DNA of 64,000 bases, taken from Gammaproteobacteria bacterium. Its GTDB lineage: Bacteria; Pseudomonadota; Gammaproteobacteria; 21-64-14. The position numbers and the translations under genes were made by a program. Under the pieces are notes generated by a model. That model saw nothing but the letters and a program-made list of their open reading frames with translations, had not been told where the DNA came from and did not search any database. How positions within the stretch are numbered: position 1 is the first letter of the stretch; each line of letters starts with the position of its first letter. This document shows, piece by piece, positions 27,734 to 37,339 of this stretch. Location of the stretch: positions 46,171 through 110,170 of the forward strand of contig JALUXX010000004.1 in the NCBI GenBank assembly GCA_027013145.1, read 5' to 3'.

Positions 27734-29007
27734 AGACCGAAGACCTCCTGCACCTTGCGGATGCCTGCCATCAGCGCATCGACCTCCGCGCGCGTATTGT
27801 AGACGGCGAACGAGGCGCGCGCGGTCGCCGGCAGGCAGTAGTGCTCCATGACCGGCATCGCACAGTGGTGGCCGGCGCGCACTGCGAGGCCCTGGCGGTC
27901 GAGTATCGTGCCGATGTCGTGCGGATGGATCCCGTCGAGCACGAAGGACAGGATGCTGGCCTTCTCGCGCGCGCGCCCGACGACCCGCATGCCCGGGATC
28001 GCGTCGGCGGCCGCCAGAGCGTACTCGAGCACCGCATGTTCGTGGGCCGCGATGGCGTCGAGGCCGATTCCGCGCACATAGTCGATGGCCGCACCCAGGC
28101 CGACGGCCCCGGCGATATTCGGGGTGCCCGCCTCGAACTTGGCCGGAAGGTCGCCGTAGGTGCTGCGCGTGAAGCTGACCTGACGGATCATCTCGCCGCC
28201 CCCCTGATAGGGCGGCATGTCCTCCAGCCACTTTTCCTTTCCGTACAGCACGCCGATCCCGGTCGGCCCGTAGATCTTGTGGCCCGAGAACGCGTAGAAA
28301 TCGCAGTCCAGTTCGCGCACGTCGACGCGGATGTGCGGCGCGGCCTGGGCGCCGTCGAGGAGCACCGGGACGCCGGCGTCGTGGGCCGCCTGAATGATGC
28401 GCCGCACCGGATTGATGGTCCCGAGCGCATTGGACAGGTGCGCCACGGCGACCAGACGCGTGCGGTCGGTCAGGAGCTGTTCGAACGACTCCATGACCAG
28501 CTCGCCGGTATCGGTGATCGGCACGACCTTGATCGTCGCCCCCACCTGCTCGGCCAGGAGCTGCCAGGGGACGATATTGGAGTGGTGCTCCATCTCGGTG
28601 AGCAGGATCTCGTCGCCCGCCCGTATGCGCGCGCGGCCGAAGGTCGCGGCCACGAGGTTGATCGCCTCGGTCGTCCCGCGCACGAAGATCAACTCGCGCT
28701 CCGACGCCGCGTTCAGGAACTCGCGCACCTTCCCGCGCACGCCCTCGTACTCCTCCGTGGCCCGCTGGCTCAGGGCATGCACGCCGCGGTGGACGTTGGA
28801 GTTGTCGTGCGCATAGAAGCGGCTGACCGCGTCGATGACGGCGCGCGGCTTCTGGGTCGTGGCGGCGTTGTCCAGATACACCAGCGGCTTGCCGTACACC
28901 TCCTGATGCAGGACGGGGAAATCGGCGCGGATGCGCTCCACGTCCAATGCCGGCGGCGTCGTGCCGGCGGCGGGGCGGCGCTCCGCCGTGCCTTCGGCAC
29001 CGCTCAT
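27730..29007 (-). CDS. sufS: SufS cysteine desulfurase
   Basis: 425-aa PLP-dependent group II cysteine desulfurase supplying persulfide sulfur for cluster assembly. Motifs seen: YLDNAATTQKP, HRGVHALSQRAT, the PLP-lysine site FSGHKIYGPTGIGVL, and the catalytic cysteine loop RAGHHCAMP. Its ATG at 29007 overlaps the sufD stop as ATGA, so the upstream reading into sufD is not part of it. The start context suggests coupling to sufD. Confidence 0.95.
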   Translation of the reverse strand: MSGAEGTAERRPAAGTTPPALDVERIRADFPVLHQEVYGKPLVYLDNAATTQKPRAVIDAVSRFYAHDNSNVHRGVHALSQRATEEYEGVRGKVREFLNAASERELIFVRGTTEAINLVAATFGRARIRAGDEILLTEMEHHSNIVPWQLLAEQVGATIKVVPITDTGELVMESFEQLLTDRTRLVAVAHLSNALGTINPVRRIIQAAHDAGVPVLLDGAQAAPHIRVDVRELDCDFYAFSGHKIYGPTGIGVLYGKEKWLEDMPPYQGGGEMIRQVSFTRSTYGDLPAKFEAGTPNIAGAVGLGAAIDYVRGIGLDAIAAHEHAVLEYALAAADAIPGMRVVGRAREKASILSFVLDGIHPHDIGTILDRQGLAVRAGHHCAMPVMEHYCLPATARASFAVYNTRAEVDALMAGIRKVQEVFGL

Positions 29008-30350
29008 ATCAGGTCCTCCACCCTGCGCCCGTGCAACAGCCGTTCGGTCAGCGTCCGTTCCAGGTAGGAGCGGACCGGCTCCAGCGACAACCTGCCGATC
29101 ACGTCGTTGGCGAAGGCGTAGATCAGCAGGCTGCGCGCCGCGTCCTCGTCGATCGCGCGGGACTGCAGATAGTAGAGCGCGTCGGGATCGAGCTGGCCCA
29201 CGGTCGCGCCGTGCGCGCATTTTACGTCGTCCGCGTAGATCTCGAGCTGCGGCCGCGTGTCGGCCTCTGCGTTCTCCGACAGCAGCAGGTTGTGGTTGGT
29301 CTGCCGGGCATCGGTGTGTTGCGCATCCGGATGGACGATCACCTTGCCGCTGAAGACCGAGCGCGCGTGCCCCTCGAGGACGCCCTTGAAGAACTCCCGG
29401 CTCACGCCGTCGGGTTTCAGGTGATCGATCACGGTATGGTTGTCGACGTGCTGGCGACCCGCGAGGACGTAGAGGCCGTTCAATTCGCATTCGGCCCCCG
29501 CCCCGTCGATCCGCACGCGCACGCCGTTGCGCACCAGACGCCCGCCGGCATCGATGCCGTGGGCCCGGTAACGCGCACCGGCGGGCACGTGCACCCCGGT
29601 GTCGGCGATATGGAAGGTCTTCGCGCTCTCCTGCTGGAGTTTGTAGTGCTCGAGTTCGGCGCCCTCCCCGAGCAGGACCTCGCTCTGGACGTTGGTCAAC
29701 CCCGCCGCCTCGCGCAGGCCCGCATAGGTCTCGATGAGGACGGCACGGCTGCCCCGCCCCAACGCCACCAGGTTGCGCGGATGCACGGCGGTACCGTCGG
29801 TATCCGCCGTGGACAAGTGCAGCACGTGCACCGGACGCTCGAGCGCCACGCCGTCGGCCAGCCGCAGGCACACACCGTCGGTCATGAAGGCCGTGTTGAG
29901 CGCGGCGAAGCCGTTCCCGTCGTCGTCCGCGAGGCGCCCGAGGAGCTTTTCGACGCCCGCGGCGTCGCCCTCGAGGGCGGCCGCCAGCCCGCCGACCGCG
30001 GCGCCCGCCGGCAGGGCGTCCAGGTCGCACAGCTCCGGCGCGATGCGACCGTCGACGAACACGAGCCGGTGGCAATCCAGGCCGGGGATCGTGAACGCGG
30101 CGAGATCCCCGCGCGCGAGTGCGGCCCGGGCCGGCGGCGAGGCGGTCGTGAACGTGCGCCGGGCGATGACGCCGGTATCGGTGTACTTCCAGGCCTCGTC
30201 ACGCACCGTGGGAAACCCCTGCGCGGCAAAACGCGCCAGGGCCGCCTCGCGCCGGCGCTTCATCCACGGAATCCGTCCCCCGGGCAAGCCGTCCCGCAGC
30301 CGCTCGAAGTCGCTGCGGTAATGGTCTTTGATCTCAGCGGCCGCTTCCAT
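29004..30350 (-). CDS. sufD: SufD, Fe-S cluster scaffold complex subunit
   Basis: 448-aa subunit of the SufBC2D scaffold. The C-terminal beta-helix contains the family segments CAHGATVGQLDPDALYYLQS and IDEDAARSLLIYAFANDV. The N-terminal helical part (PWMKRRREAALARFAAQGFP) is typical. It starts 5 nt after the sufC stop and overlaps sufS by 4 nt. Confidence 0.94.
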   Translation of the reverse strand: MEAAAEIKDHYRSDFERLRDGLPGGRIPWMKRRREAALARFAAQGFPTVRDEAWKYTDTGVIARRTFTTASPPARAALARGDLAAFTIPGLDCHRLVFVDGRIAPELCDLDALPAGAAVGGLAAALEGDAAGVEKLLGRLADDDGNGFAALNTAFMTDGVCLRLADGVALERPVHVLHLSTADTDGTAVHPRNLVALGRGSRAVLIETYAGLREAAGLTNVQSEVLLGEGAELEHYKLQQESAKTFHIADTGVHVPAGARYRAHGIDAGGRLVRNGVRVRIDGAGAECELNGLYVLAGRQHVDNHTVIDHLKPDGVSREFFKGVLEGHARSVFSGKVIVHPDAQHTDARQTNHNLLLSENAEADTRPQLEIYADDVKCAHGATVGQLDPDALYYLQSRAIDEDAARSLLIYAFANDVIGRLSLEPVRSYLERTLTERLLHGRRVEDLI

Positions 30351-30355
30351 CGCGC

Positions 30356-31117
<762 letters not shown>

Positions 31118-31153
31118 GACGTCTTTCCCCTCATTGTCCGGTACACGCGCGGA

Positions 31154-32602
31154 TCAACCCACACTGCCTTCAAGGCTGATCCCAAGAAGCTTTTGCGCCT
31201 CGACGGCGAACTCCATCGGGAGTTCCTTGAAGACCTCCTTGCAGAATCCGTTCACGATCATGGAAACCGCGTCTTCCGCGGAGATGCCGCGCTGCATGCA
31301 GTAGTAGAGCTGGTCGTCGCTGATCTTCGAAGTCGTCGCCTCGTGCTCGACCTTCGCGCTCGGATTCTTCACCTCGATGTACGGAAAGGTGTGGGCGCCG
31401 CAGCGGTGACCGATCAGCAGGGAGTCGCACTGGGTGTAGTTGCGCGCGTCCTCCGCACCCTTCAGCACCTTCACCAGGCCGCGGTAGGCATTCTGCCCGC
31501 GGCCGGCGGAGATCCCCTTGGAGATGATCGTGCTGCGGGTGTTGCGGCCGATGTGGATCATCTTCGTCCCGGTGTCGGCCTGCTGCAGGTTGTTGGTCAA
31601 GGCGACCGAATAGAATTCTCCGACCGCGTTGTCGCCCTCGAGGAGCACGCTGGGGTATTTCCAGGTGATGGCCGAGCCCGTCTCGACCTGCGTCCAGGAG
31701 ATCTTCGCGTTCTCGCCCCGGCAGGCGCCGCGCTTGGTGACGAAGTTGTAGATCCCGCCGCGCCCTTCCTCGTCCCCGGGATACCAGTTCTGCACGGTCG
31801 AATACTTGATCTGCGCGTCCTTCAGCGCGACGAGTTCGACCACCGCCGCGTGGAGCTGGTTCTCGTCGCGCTGCGGGGCGGTGCAGCCCTCGAGGTAACT
31901 GACGTAGGCGCCCTCGTCGGCGACGATCAGCGTGCGCTCAAACTGCCCGGTGTTCTGCGCGTTGATACGGAAGTAGGTCGAAAGCTCCATGGGACAGCGC
32001 ACGCCCTTCGGGACGTAGACGAAGGAGCCGTCCGAGAACACCGCCGAGTTCAGGCTTGCGTAGAAGTTGTCCGTGTAGGGCACCACCGAGCCCAGGTACT
32101 TGCGCACCAGTTCCGGGTGGTTGCGCACCGCCTCGGAAAACGAGCAGAAGATGATGCCCAGGGCCCCGAGCTTGTCCTTGAAGGTCGTGGCGACCGAGAC
32201 GCTGTCGAAGACGGCGTCGACCGCCACGCCGGCGAGCATCTCCTGCTCCTTGAGGGGGATGCCGAGCTTGTTATAGGTCTCGAGCAGCTTCGGGTCGACC
32301 TCGTCGAGGCTCTTGGGGCCCTCGCCCTTGGCCTTCGGGGCCGAATAGTAGCTGATCGCCTGGAAGTCGACAGGCGGGTAATGGACGTGCGCCCAGGCAG
32401 GCTCGCGCATCGTGGTCCAGTGCCGGTAGGCCTTGAGGCGCCACTCGAGCATGAACTCCGGTTCGCCCTTCTTGGCCGAGATCGCGCGAATCACGTCCTC
32501 GTCCAGGCCCGGGGGAACGGTGTCGGCCTCCAGCTCGGTGACGAAGCCGTGCTCGTATTCCTTGCCGATCAGTTCATCGAGGTTCTGGGTTCCACTGGCC
32601 AT
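31154..32602 (-). CDS. sufB: SufB, Fe-S cluster scaffold complex subunit
   Basis: 482-aa core scaffold on which clusters are built. Family segments seen include [57 protein letters not shown] and [20 protein letters not shown]. It is the first structural gene after iscR (76-bp gap) and should share its promoter. Confidence 0.96.
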   Translation of the reverse strand: MASGTQNLDELIGKEYEHGFVTELEADTVPPGLDEDVIRAISAKKGEPEFMLEWRLKAYRHWTTMREPAWAHVHYPPVDFQAISYYSAPKAKGEGPKSLDEVDPKLLETYNKLGIPLKEQEMLAGVAVDAVFDSVSVATTFKDKLGALGIIFCSFSEAVRNHPELVRKYLGSVVPYTDNFYASLNSAVFSDGSFVYVPKGVRCPMELSTYFRINAQNTGQFERTLIVADEGAYVSYLEGCTAPQRDENQLHAAVVELVALKDAQIKYSTVQNWYPGDEEGRGGIYNFVTKRGACRGENAKISWTQVETGSAITWKYPSVLLEGDNAVGEFYSVALTNNLQQADTGTKMIHIGRNTRSTIISKGISAGRGQNAYRGLVKVLKGAEDARNYTQCDSLLIGHRCGAHTFPYIEVKNPSAKVEHEATTSKISDDQLYYCMQRGISAEDAVSMIVNGFCKEVFKELPMEFAVEAQKLLGISLEGSVG

Positions 32603-32677
32603 TACGGTCCACTCTCAGTCAACGCGTCGTTGTACGGGTCGTCCGGCTCAGGGGCGCCGGTCGTCGGAAACCGGGGC

Positions 32678-33154
32678 CTATGCCACGGTCTTGTCGGCGC
32701 GCACCTCGGTACGCAGCGGGCGCGCTTCCTGACGCCCCGCGACCTCGCGCACCGCGGGCCGGGAGACGAGCTTCTCGAGCGTGATCGCGTCGAGGAATTC
32801 GTAGAGCTGGCGGCTGAGGTCGGTCCACAGGTCGTGCGTCAGGCAACGCTCGCCGTCCTGGCAGTTCTCACGCCCGGCACAGCGGGTGACGTCCACGTTC
32901 TCATCGACGGCGGTGATGATGTCCGCCACGGAAATCGCGGCGGCGGGCCGCGCCAGGCGGTAGCCGCCGCCGGGCCCGCGCATCCCTTCCACGAGACCGT
33001 TGCGGCGTAGCCGGGCGAAGAGCTGTTCGAGGTAGGACAGCGACAGGCCCTGGGCGTTGGCGATCTCGGTGAGCGCGACCGGCCCGGTGCTGCTGTGCAG
33101 GGCGAGGTCCAGCATCGCGGTCACGGCATAACGGCCCTTGGTCGAGAGTTTCAT
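32678..33154 (-). CDS. iscR: IscR, Rrf2-family [2Fe-2S] regulator of the SUF operon
   Basis: 158-aa winged-helix repressor sensing Fe-S status. The N-terminal DNA-binding part [18 protein letters not shown] is typical. The cluster ligands fall at C92, C98, C104 and H107, the same numbers as in E. coli IscR. The ATG at 33154 defines this N-terminus; upstream frame is leader. The promoter upstream contains a dyad resembling an IscR type 1 site, so autoregulation and control of sufBCDSUT are expected. Confidence 0.95.
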   Translation of the reverse strand: MKLSTKGRYAVTAMLDLALHSSTGPVALTEIANAQGLSLSYLEQLFARLRRNGLVEGMRGPGGGYRLARPAAAISVADIITAVDENVDVTRCAGRENCQDGERCLTHDLWTDLSRQLYEFLDAITLEKLVSRPAVREVAGRQEARPLRTEVRADKTVA

Positions 33155-33216
33155 TGCGGTCACCCGTGATGACGTTCGATGAGCGTAGCTAGCGGCACCG
33201 GCGGCGCGGCCGGCGC

Positions 33217-33247
33217 CTAAATCCTGACTTCGGGAGTCGGGATTTAG
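33217..33247 (-). promoter_or_regulatory. IscR type 1-like operator
   Basis: A 31-bp dyad between the -10 and the iscR leader reads CTAAATCCCGACT, five bases, then AGTCAGGATTTAG on the minus strand. The GACT-N5-AGTC core with C/G flanks matches the E. coli type 1 consensus half-sites (YYGACT...AGTCRR). The placement immediately downstream of -10 would block initiation. Binding is inferred. Confidence 0.7.
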
Positions 33248-33274
33248 TATGCGATACCCGAGTGATTTCGTCAA
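33246..33274 (-). promoter_or_regulatory. Sigma-70 promoter of the iscR-suf operon
   Basis: TTGACG (33274-33269), a 17-bp spacer and CATACT (33251-33246). The -35 matches 5 of 6 and the -10 4 of 6 consensus bases with ideal spacing. It overlaps the IscR-like dyad by two bases. Confidence 0.75.
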
Positions 33275-33452
33275 CATTTGCCGGCGAGACCCGGACGGCG
33301 GTCGCGGGCGGGCCGGTCGCCGGTGGTTTCCGTGGGGACGGATCCCGGATACCCTTCGGGGACGGGCGTTACCAAGCGTTGCCGGCCCGGGCCCTGCCCA
33401 GTGCCCGGGCCCCGGAACGGGGCCCGTTGCCCGCGCCCCGCAAATCCGCACC

Positions 33453-33929
33453 ATGATAATCGGGAATTGCCGTATGCACAAGGGGATGAGGGCGACAGGG
33501 CCCGCGGGCGGGGACGGCGGTTTCTTCCGGCGCACCGCACTGCGCTTCGAATGCACCCGCTGCGGGCGCTGTTGCACCGGCCGGGACGCCTACGTTTTTC
33601 TCCGCCCCGGCGAGGCCGAGGCGATCCGGTGCGCGCTCGGGCTCTCGCGCTCCTGGTTCCGCCGCCGCTATCTCACCTGGAGCGAGACCGGGGAGCGGGT
33701 GCTGACGGCGACGCCGGACGGGCGCTGCGTCTTCCTCGACGAACGCGGGCGCTGCCGGGTGTATCGCGCGCGCCCGCTGCAGTGCCGCACCTACCCGTTC
33801 TGGCCCGAGCTGGTGAGCGGCCGCGACGCCTGGGAGCGGGAGCGGGGCCGCTGCGAGGGCATCGGGCGCGGGCCGGTCGTACCGCGCGCGACGATCGAGG
33901 GGGCACTCGAGGCGCTGGCGGAGGACTGA
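33453..33929 (+). CDS. YkgJ family cysteine cluster protein
   Basis: About 158 aa with the metal-binding cluster CTRCGRCC near the N-terminus and later cysteines in [15 protein letters not shown] and [10 protein letters not shown]. This is the pattern of YkgJ/UPF0153 proteins, thought to bind Zn or an Fe-S cluster; the role is unknown. ATGs at 33453, 33474 and 33486 are all possible starts. Upstream (33384-33411) a perfect 9-bp GC-rich inverted repeat with a 10-nt loop is seen; its meaning is unclear. The gene diverges from the iscR promoter. Confidence 0.8.
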   Translation: MIIGNCRMHKGMRATGPAGGDGGFFRRTALRFECTRCGRCCTGRDAYVFLRPGEAEAIRCALGLSRSWFRRRYLTWSETGERVLTATPDGRCVFLDERGRCRVYRARPLQCRTYPFWPELVSGRDAWERERGRCEGIGRGPVVPRATIEGALEALAED

Positions 33930-34039
33930 GGCGCCGCCCGGCCCGATCCCGCGCTCGCGCGCCGCCGGCGCTAAAAATCCCGGGCGCGCAACCGATACCC
34001 TTCCACAGGCCCGCCCACGCGGCCGCAGAGGGAGGTCCC

Positions 34040-35278
34040 ATGACGGGCGATACGGAGGCAGGCGGCACGACCGCCCGGGTCCTCGTGGTCGACGATTCGC
34101 GCCTGATGCGCGCGGCGTTCGCCAAGATCCTCGGTGACGAATTCGACCTGGTCTATGCCACCGACGGGGAGCACGGCTGGGAGGCGCTCGCGGCCGATCC
34201 CGCGATCGAGGTGGTGATCACCGACGCCGATATGCCGCGTCTGGATGGGTACGGGCTGATCGAGCGCGTGCGGGGCGCCGCCGATCCTCGCCTGAAGGCG
34301 CTGCCCGTCATCATGGTCACGGGCGCCGAGGACGAGGCCTCCCGCGAGCGCGCGCTGGCGGCGGGGACCACGGATTTCATCATCAAGCCGCTCGACCCCA
34401 CGCAACTGCGCGCCCGGGTGCGGGCGCATGCCCGCCTGGACCGCACCCAGCGCGAACTCTCGGCAACGGCCGAGGCCCTGCGTGCGCAGGGCGCCGTCGA
34501 CGCCGTCACCGGACTGTGCAACCGCCGCGAGCTGATCGAGCGCGGGAACCAGGAGCTGTCCTTCGCCCGGCGCCACGGCAAACCGCTGGCGATCGTCGTC
34601 TTCGTGGTCGACGCCGTGGAGCGGCTGCACGCCGAGTACGGCGAGGCGACCGCCACGGAGCTGCTGAAATGGACCGCGGACGTGCTGCGACGGCGGATGC
34701 GGACCGAGGATACGGTGGCGCGCCTCGGCGCGGACGAGTTCGCCGTCCTTGCCCCCGCGACCAACCGCCTGCAGGCGGTGGTGCTGTGCAAGCGCCTGCA
34801 GGCGGCGTTGACGGACCCGCCGTTCGCCGCGCCCGACGGGCCGATGCCGGTGACGATCAGCCTGGCGCTCGCCGTCCCCGGACGCGAGCGCACCGACGCC
34901 TTCGAGCGGCACCTGGAATGGGCCCGCGACCAGGCGGCCGGGGTGCGCGCGGCGGGCGGCAACCGCCTGCTGCTCGCCGAGCGCGCCGCACCGGCCCCGG
35001 CGCAGGCGCCCGCGCTCGACACCGCCCTCGACCTCCTCGCCCGGGGCCAGGGTGCGCGCCTCGAACCGCACCTGCCGGCGCTGCTCGCGCGACTGCTGCC
35101 GCTGCTCGACTACGCCGACCGCCGGTTCGGTCTCGCGACCGCCGCCGCGCTGCGCGCCCGGCTCGCGCAAGACGCGGGACCGGCCTCAGCCGCCGGCCCG
35201 GACGCGCTCGAAGAGGGCCCGGACCCCGGCGTCCGGCGGGCGGTCGAGGAGGCTCGCCCCCACGACGGCGAGGGCTGA
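34040..35278 (+). CDS. Response regulator with GGDEF-type domain (GADEF)
   Basis: 412 aa. REC domain (residues about 12-130) carries VLVVDDS, the phosphoacceptor D62 in ITDADMP, MVTG and the lysine in FIIKP. The GGDEF-like domain (about 155-315) starts with DAVTGLCNRRELIE, but its signature is RLGADEF instead of RLGGDEF, which may reduce diguanylate cyclase activity. A C-terminal helical tail of about 90 residues is rich in Ala and Leu. The ATG at 34040 has GGGAGG upstream. Its last 93 bp overlap the convergent symporter gene. It could feed or read c-di-GMP, relevant to the riboswitch at 9.9 kb, but a direct link is speculation. Confidence 0.88.
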   Translation: MTGDTEAGGTTARVLVVDDSRLMRAAFAKILGDEFDLVYATDGEHGWEALAADPAIEVVITDADMPRLDGYGLIERVRGAADPRLKALPVIMVTGAEDEASRERALAAGTTDFIIKPLDPTQLRARVRAHARLDRTQRELSATAEALRAQGAVDAVTGLCNRRELIERGNQELSFARRHGKPLAIVVFVVDAVERLHAEYGEATATELLKWTADVLRRRMRTEDTVARLGADEFAVLAPATNRLQAVVLCKRLQAALTDPPFAAPDGPMPVTISLALAVPGRERTDAFERHLEWARDQAAGVRAAGGNRLLLAERAAPAPAQAPALDTALDLLARGQGARLEPHLPALLARLLPLLDYADRRFGLATAAALRARLAQDAGPASAAGPDALEEGPDPGVRRAVEEARPHDGEG

Positions 35279-36667
35279 GAGGACGAAACCCGGAACAATC
35301 CCGTAGAGGTCGAAGATCCCGCCGGACAGGTGATGCCAGACGATGACCGTCACGCCCCCGGTCAGCATTCCGGCCAAGGCCCCGCGCGCGGTCATCCGCG
35401 GCCAGAACAGGGAGAGCAGCAGCGCCGGACCGAAGGCCGCGCCGAAGCCCGCCCAGGCGTAGGCGACCAGCTCCAGCACCCGGCTGTCGGGATCGCGCGC
35501 AAGCCACAGCGCACCGCCCGCGATCAGGAGCACGGCGCCGCGCGCGACCCAAAGCAGCTCCCGCGCCCCGGCCGCGCGGCGCAGGCGGCCTTTGTAGAAG
35601 TCCTCGGCCAGCGCCGAGGAGGCCACGAGGAGCTGGGAGTCCGCGGTGCTCATGATCGCCGCGAGGATCGCCGCGAGCAGGATCCCGGCGGGCACGGGGT
35701 GGAACAGCGCGCCCACCAGGCGGATGAACACCTTTTCGGTGTCGGGGCCGGTCAGCGCCGGGTGCAGGTAGGCGATGCCGGCGAAGCCGACCAGGAGCGC
35801 ACCGGTCAGCGACACGCTCACCCACCCCATCGCGATGCGCCGCGCGCCCGGCAGCTCGCGATGCGAGCGGATCGCCATGAAACGCACCAGGATGTGAGGC
35901 TGACCGAAGTATCCCAGTCCCCAGGCGAGCAGCGACACGACGGCGATCGCCGTGAGGGGCCGCCCGTGCACGTCACGCAGGGGATCGAGCAGCGCCGGAT
36001 CCACCGCGGCCATGGCGTGCCCGGTCGCGGCCCAGCCGCCGGCCGCGTGCAATGCGGCGATCGGCACCACGACCAGGGCCGCCGCCATCAGCAGCCCCTG
36101 CACGAGGTCGGTCCAGCATACCGCCAGGAAGCCGCCGAGGAAGGTGTAGCCTACGATCACCGCCGCCCCGGCCAGGACCGCGACGTAATAGGGCAGGCCG
36201 AACACGGCCGCGAAGAGCTTGCCCCCGGCCACCAGGCCGGAGGCGGTGTAGAGGAGATAGAAGACAAGGATGAACAGCGCGCTCACGCCGCGCAGCAGCC
36301 GCGTGTCGTCGGCGAAGCGGCGCTCGAGAAAATCCGACAGCGTGATCGCGTCGCCCGCGAGCTCCGTGTAGCGCCGCAGCCGCCCGGCGACGACGCGCCA
36401 GTTCAGGTAGGTGCCGGTGAGCAGCCCCAGGGCGATCCAGCCGGCCTGCAGTCCGGCCGTGTAGGCGTAGCCGGGCAGGCCGAGCAGCAGCCACCCGCTC
36501 ATGTCCGAGGCGCCCGCGCTCAGTGCCGTCACCCAGCGGTTCAAGCGCCGGCCGCCGAGCAGATAGTCGGACAGGTCCCCGTTGGTCCGGTAAAAGCCCG
36601 CGCCGATGGCGAGCATCGCCACGAGGTAGACGGCGAAGGTCGCGCCGATGGCGAGCGGGTGGTGCAC
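35186..36667 (-). CDS. Sodium/solute symporter, PutP-like
   Basis: 493-aa SSS-family inner-membrane transporter, probably Na+/proline. About thirteen helices are visible. Family segments include FYRTNGDLSDYLLGGRRLNR, ALSAGASDMSGWLLLGLPGY, LGYFGQPHILVRFMAI and ILAAIMSTADSQLLVASSAL, the last containing the sodium-site serines. I chose GTG 36667, shortly after the Nudix stop (36682) with AAGGG upstream, which gives the usual PutP N-terminus. The C-terminus overlaps the REC-GGDEF gene on the other strand. Confidence 0.9.
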   Translation of the reverse strand: MHHPLAIGATFAVYLVAMLAIGAGFYRTNGDLSDYLLGGRRLNRWVTALSAGASDMSGWLLLGLPGYAYTAGLQAGWIALGLLTGTYLNWRVVAGRLRRYTELAGDAITLSDFLERRFADDTRLLRGVSALFILVFYLLYTASGLVAGGKLFAAVFGLPYYVAVLAGAAVIVGYTFLGGFLAVCWTDLVQGLLMAAALVVVPIAALHAAGGWAATGHAMAAVDPALLDPLRDVHGRPLTAIAVVSLLAWGLGYFGQPHILVRFMAIRSHRELPGARRIAMGWVSVSLTGALLVGFAGIAYLHPALTGPDTEKVFIRLVGALFHPVPAGILLAAILAAIMSTADSQLLVASSALAEDFYKGRLRRAAGARELLWVARGAVLLIAGGALWLARDPDSRVLELVAYAWAGFGAAFGPALLLSLFWPRMTARGALAGMLTGGVTVIVWHHLSGGIFDLYGIVPGFVLSALAVVGASLLDRPPDAGVRALFERVRAGG

Positions 36668-36681
36668 CGGCCCCCGGCCCT

Positions 36682-37200
36682 TCAGGGCCCCGGCCACGGT
36701 GCGGCGCGCAACAGTGCGGCGACCGTCTTGGCGTCGCGGATCCGCCCCGAGCGCGCCTGTTCGACCGCCTCGCGCAGGGGCATCGGCCGCACCTCGATGA
36801 GTTCGTGCGCCTCGGTGCGTGCCGCGCCGAAGCTCAGCCCCTGCGCCAGGTAGAGGTGGATGACCTCGTCGCAGAACCCCGGGGTCGTGAGGATCGATCC
36901 GAGCGGGGACCAGCGCGCGGCGCGGATCCCCGTCTCCTCGGCCAGCTCGCGCCGCGCCGTGCGCTCCGGCTCCTCCCCGGCCTCGATCCGGCCCGCCGGC
37001 ACCTCCAGCAGCCAGCCGCCGGCGGCGTGGCGGTACTGGCGCAGCAGCCACACGCGCGCCTCGTCATCGAGGGCGAGCACCGCCGCGCCGCCGGAGTGAC
37101 GCACGACCTCGAGCGGGAAGCTGCGCCCGTCCGGCAGCTCCGCGGTCTCGATCCCCAGGTCCACCACCCGGCCCCGGTACACCGTCCTGCGCCCGCCCAT
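36682..37200 (-). CDS. Nudix hydrolase, ADP-ribose pyrophosphatase-like
   Basis: 172-aa hydrolase of nucleoside diphosphates linked to another moiety, most like the NudF/ADP-ribose branch. The Nudix box is intact (GRIEAGEEPERTARRELA followed by EETGI), and WLLRQYRHAAGGWLLEVPAG is typical of this group. It precedes the symporter gene by 14 bp and may be co-transcribed. A TATCAT hexamer at about 37276 lies in the divergent spacer. Confidence 0.9.
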   Translation of the reverse strand: MGGRRTVYRGRVVDLGIETAELPDGRSFPLEVVRHSGGAAVLALDDEARVWLLRQYRHAAGGWLLEVPAGRIEAGEEPERTARRELAEETGIRAARWSPLGSILTTPGFCDEVIHLYLAQGLSFGAARTEAHELIEVRPMPLREAVEQARSGRIRDAKTVAALLRAAPWPGP

Positions 37201-37339
37201 CGCCTCCCCCGCAACCCGTGCGTCCCCCGGGGATTATTCCCGAACGCGGGGCGAGCCTCCAGCACCGCCGCGGCGGTATCATAGCGAGCCATATCGGGAA
37301 GCGGCGCCCGATCACGCCGCGCAGCGGAGGGAATCCGGG

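Noticed and set aside
33384..33411. Regulatory hairpin before the YkgJ-like gene
   Set aside because: A perfect 9-bp palindromic stem, but such GC-rich repeats are expected by chance in this DNA and no partner structure or T-tract supports a function.
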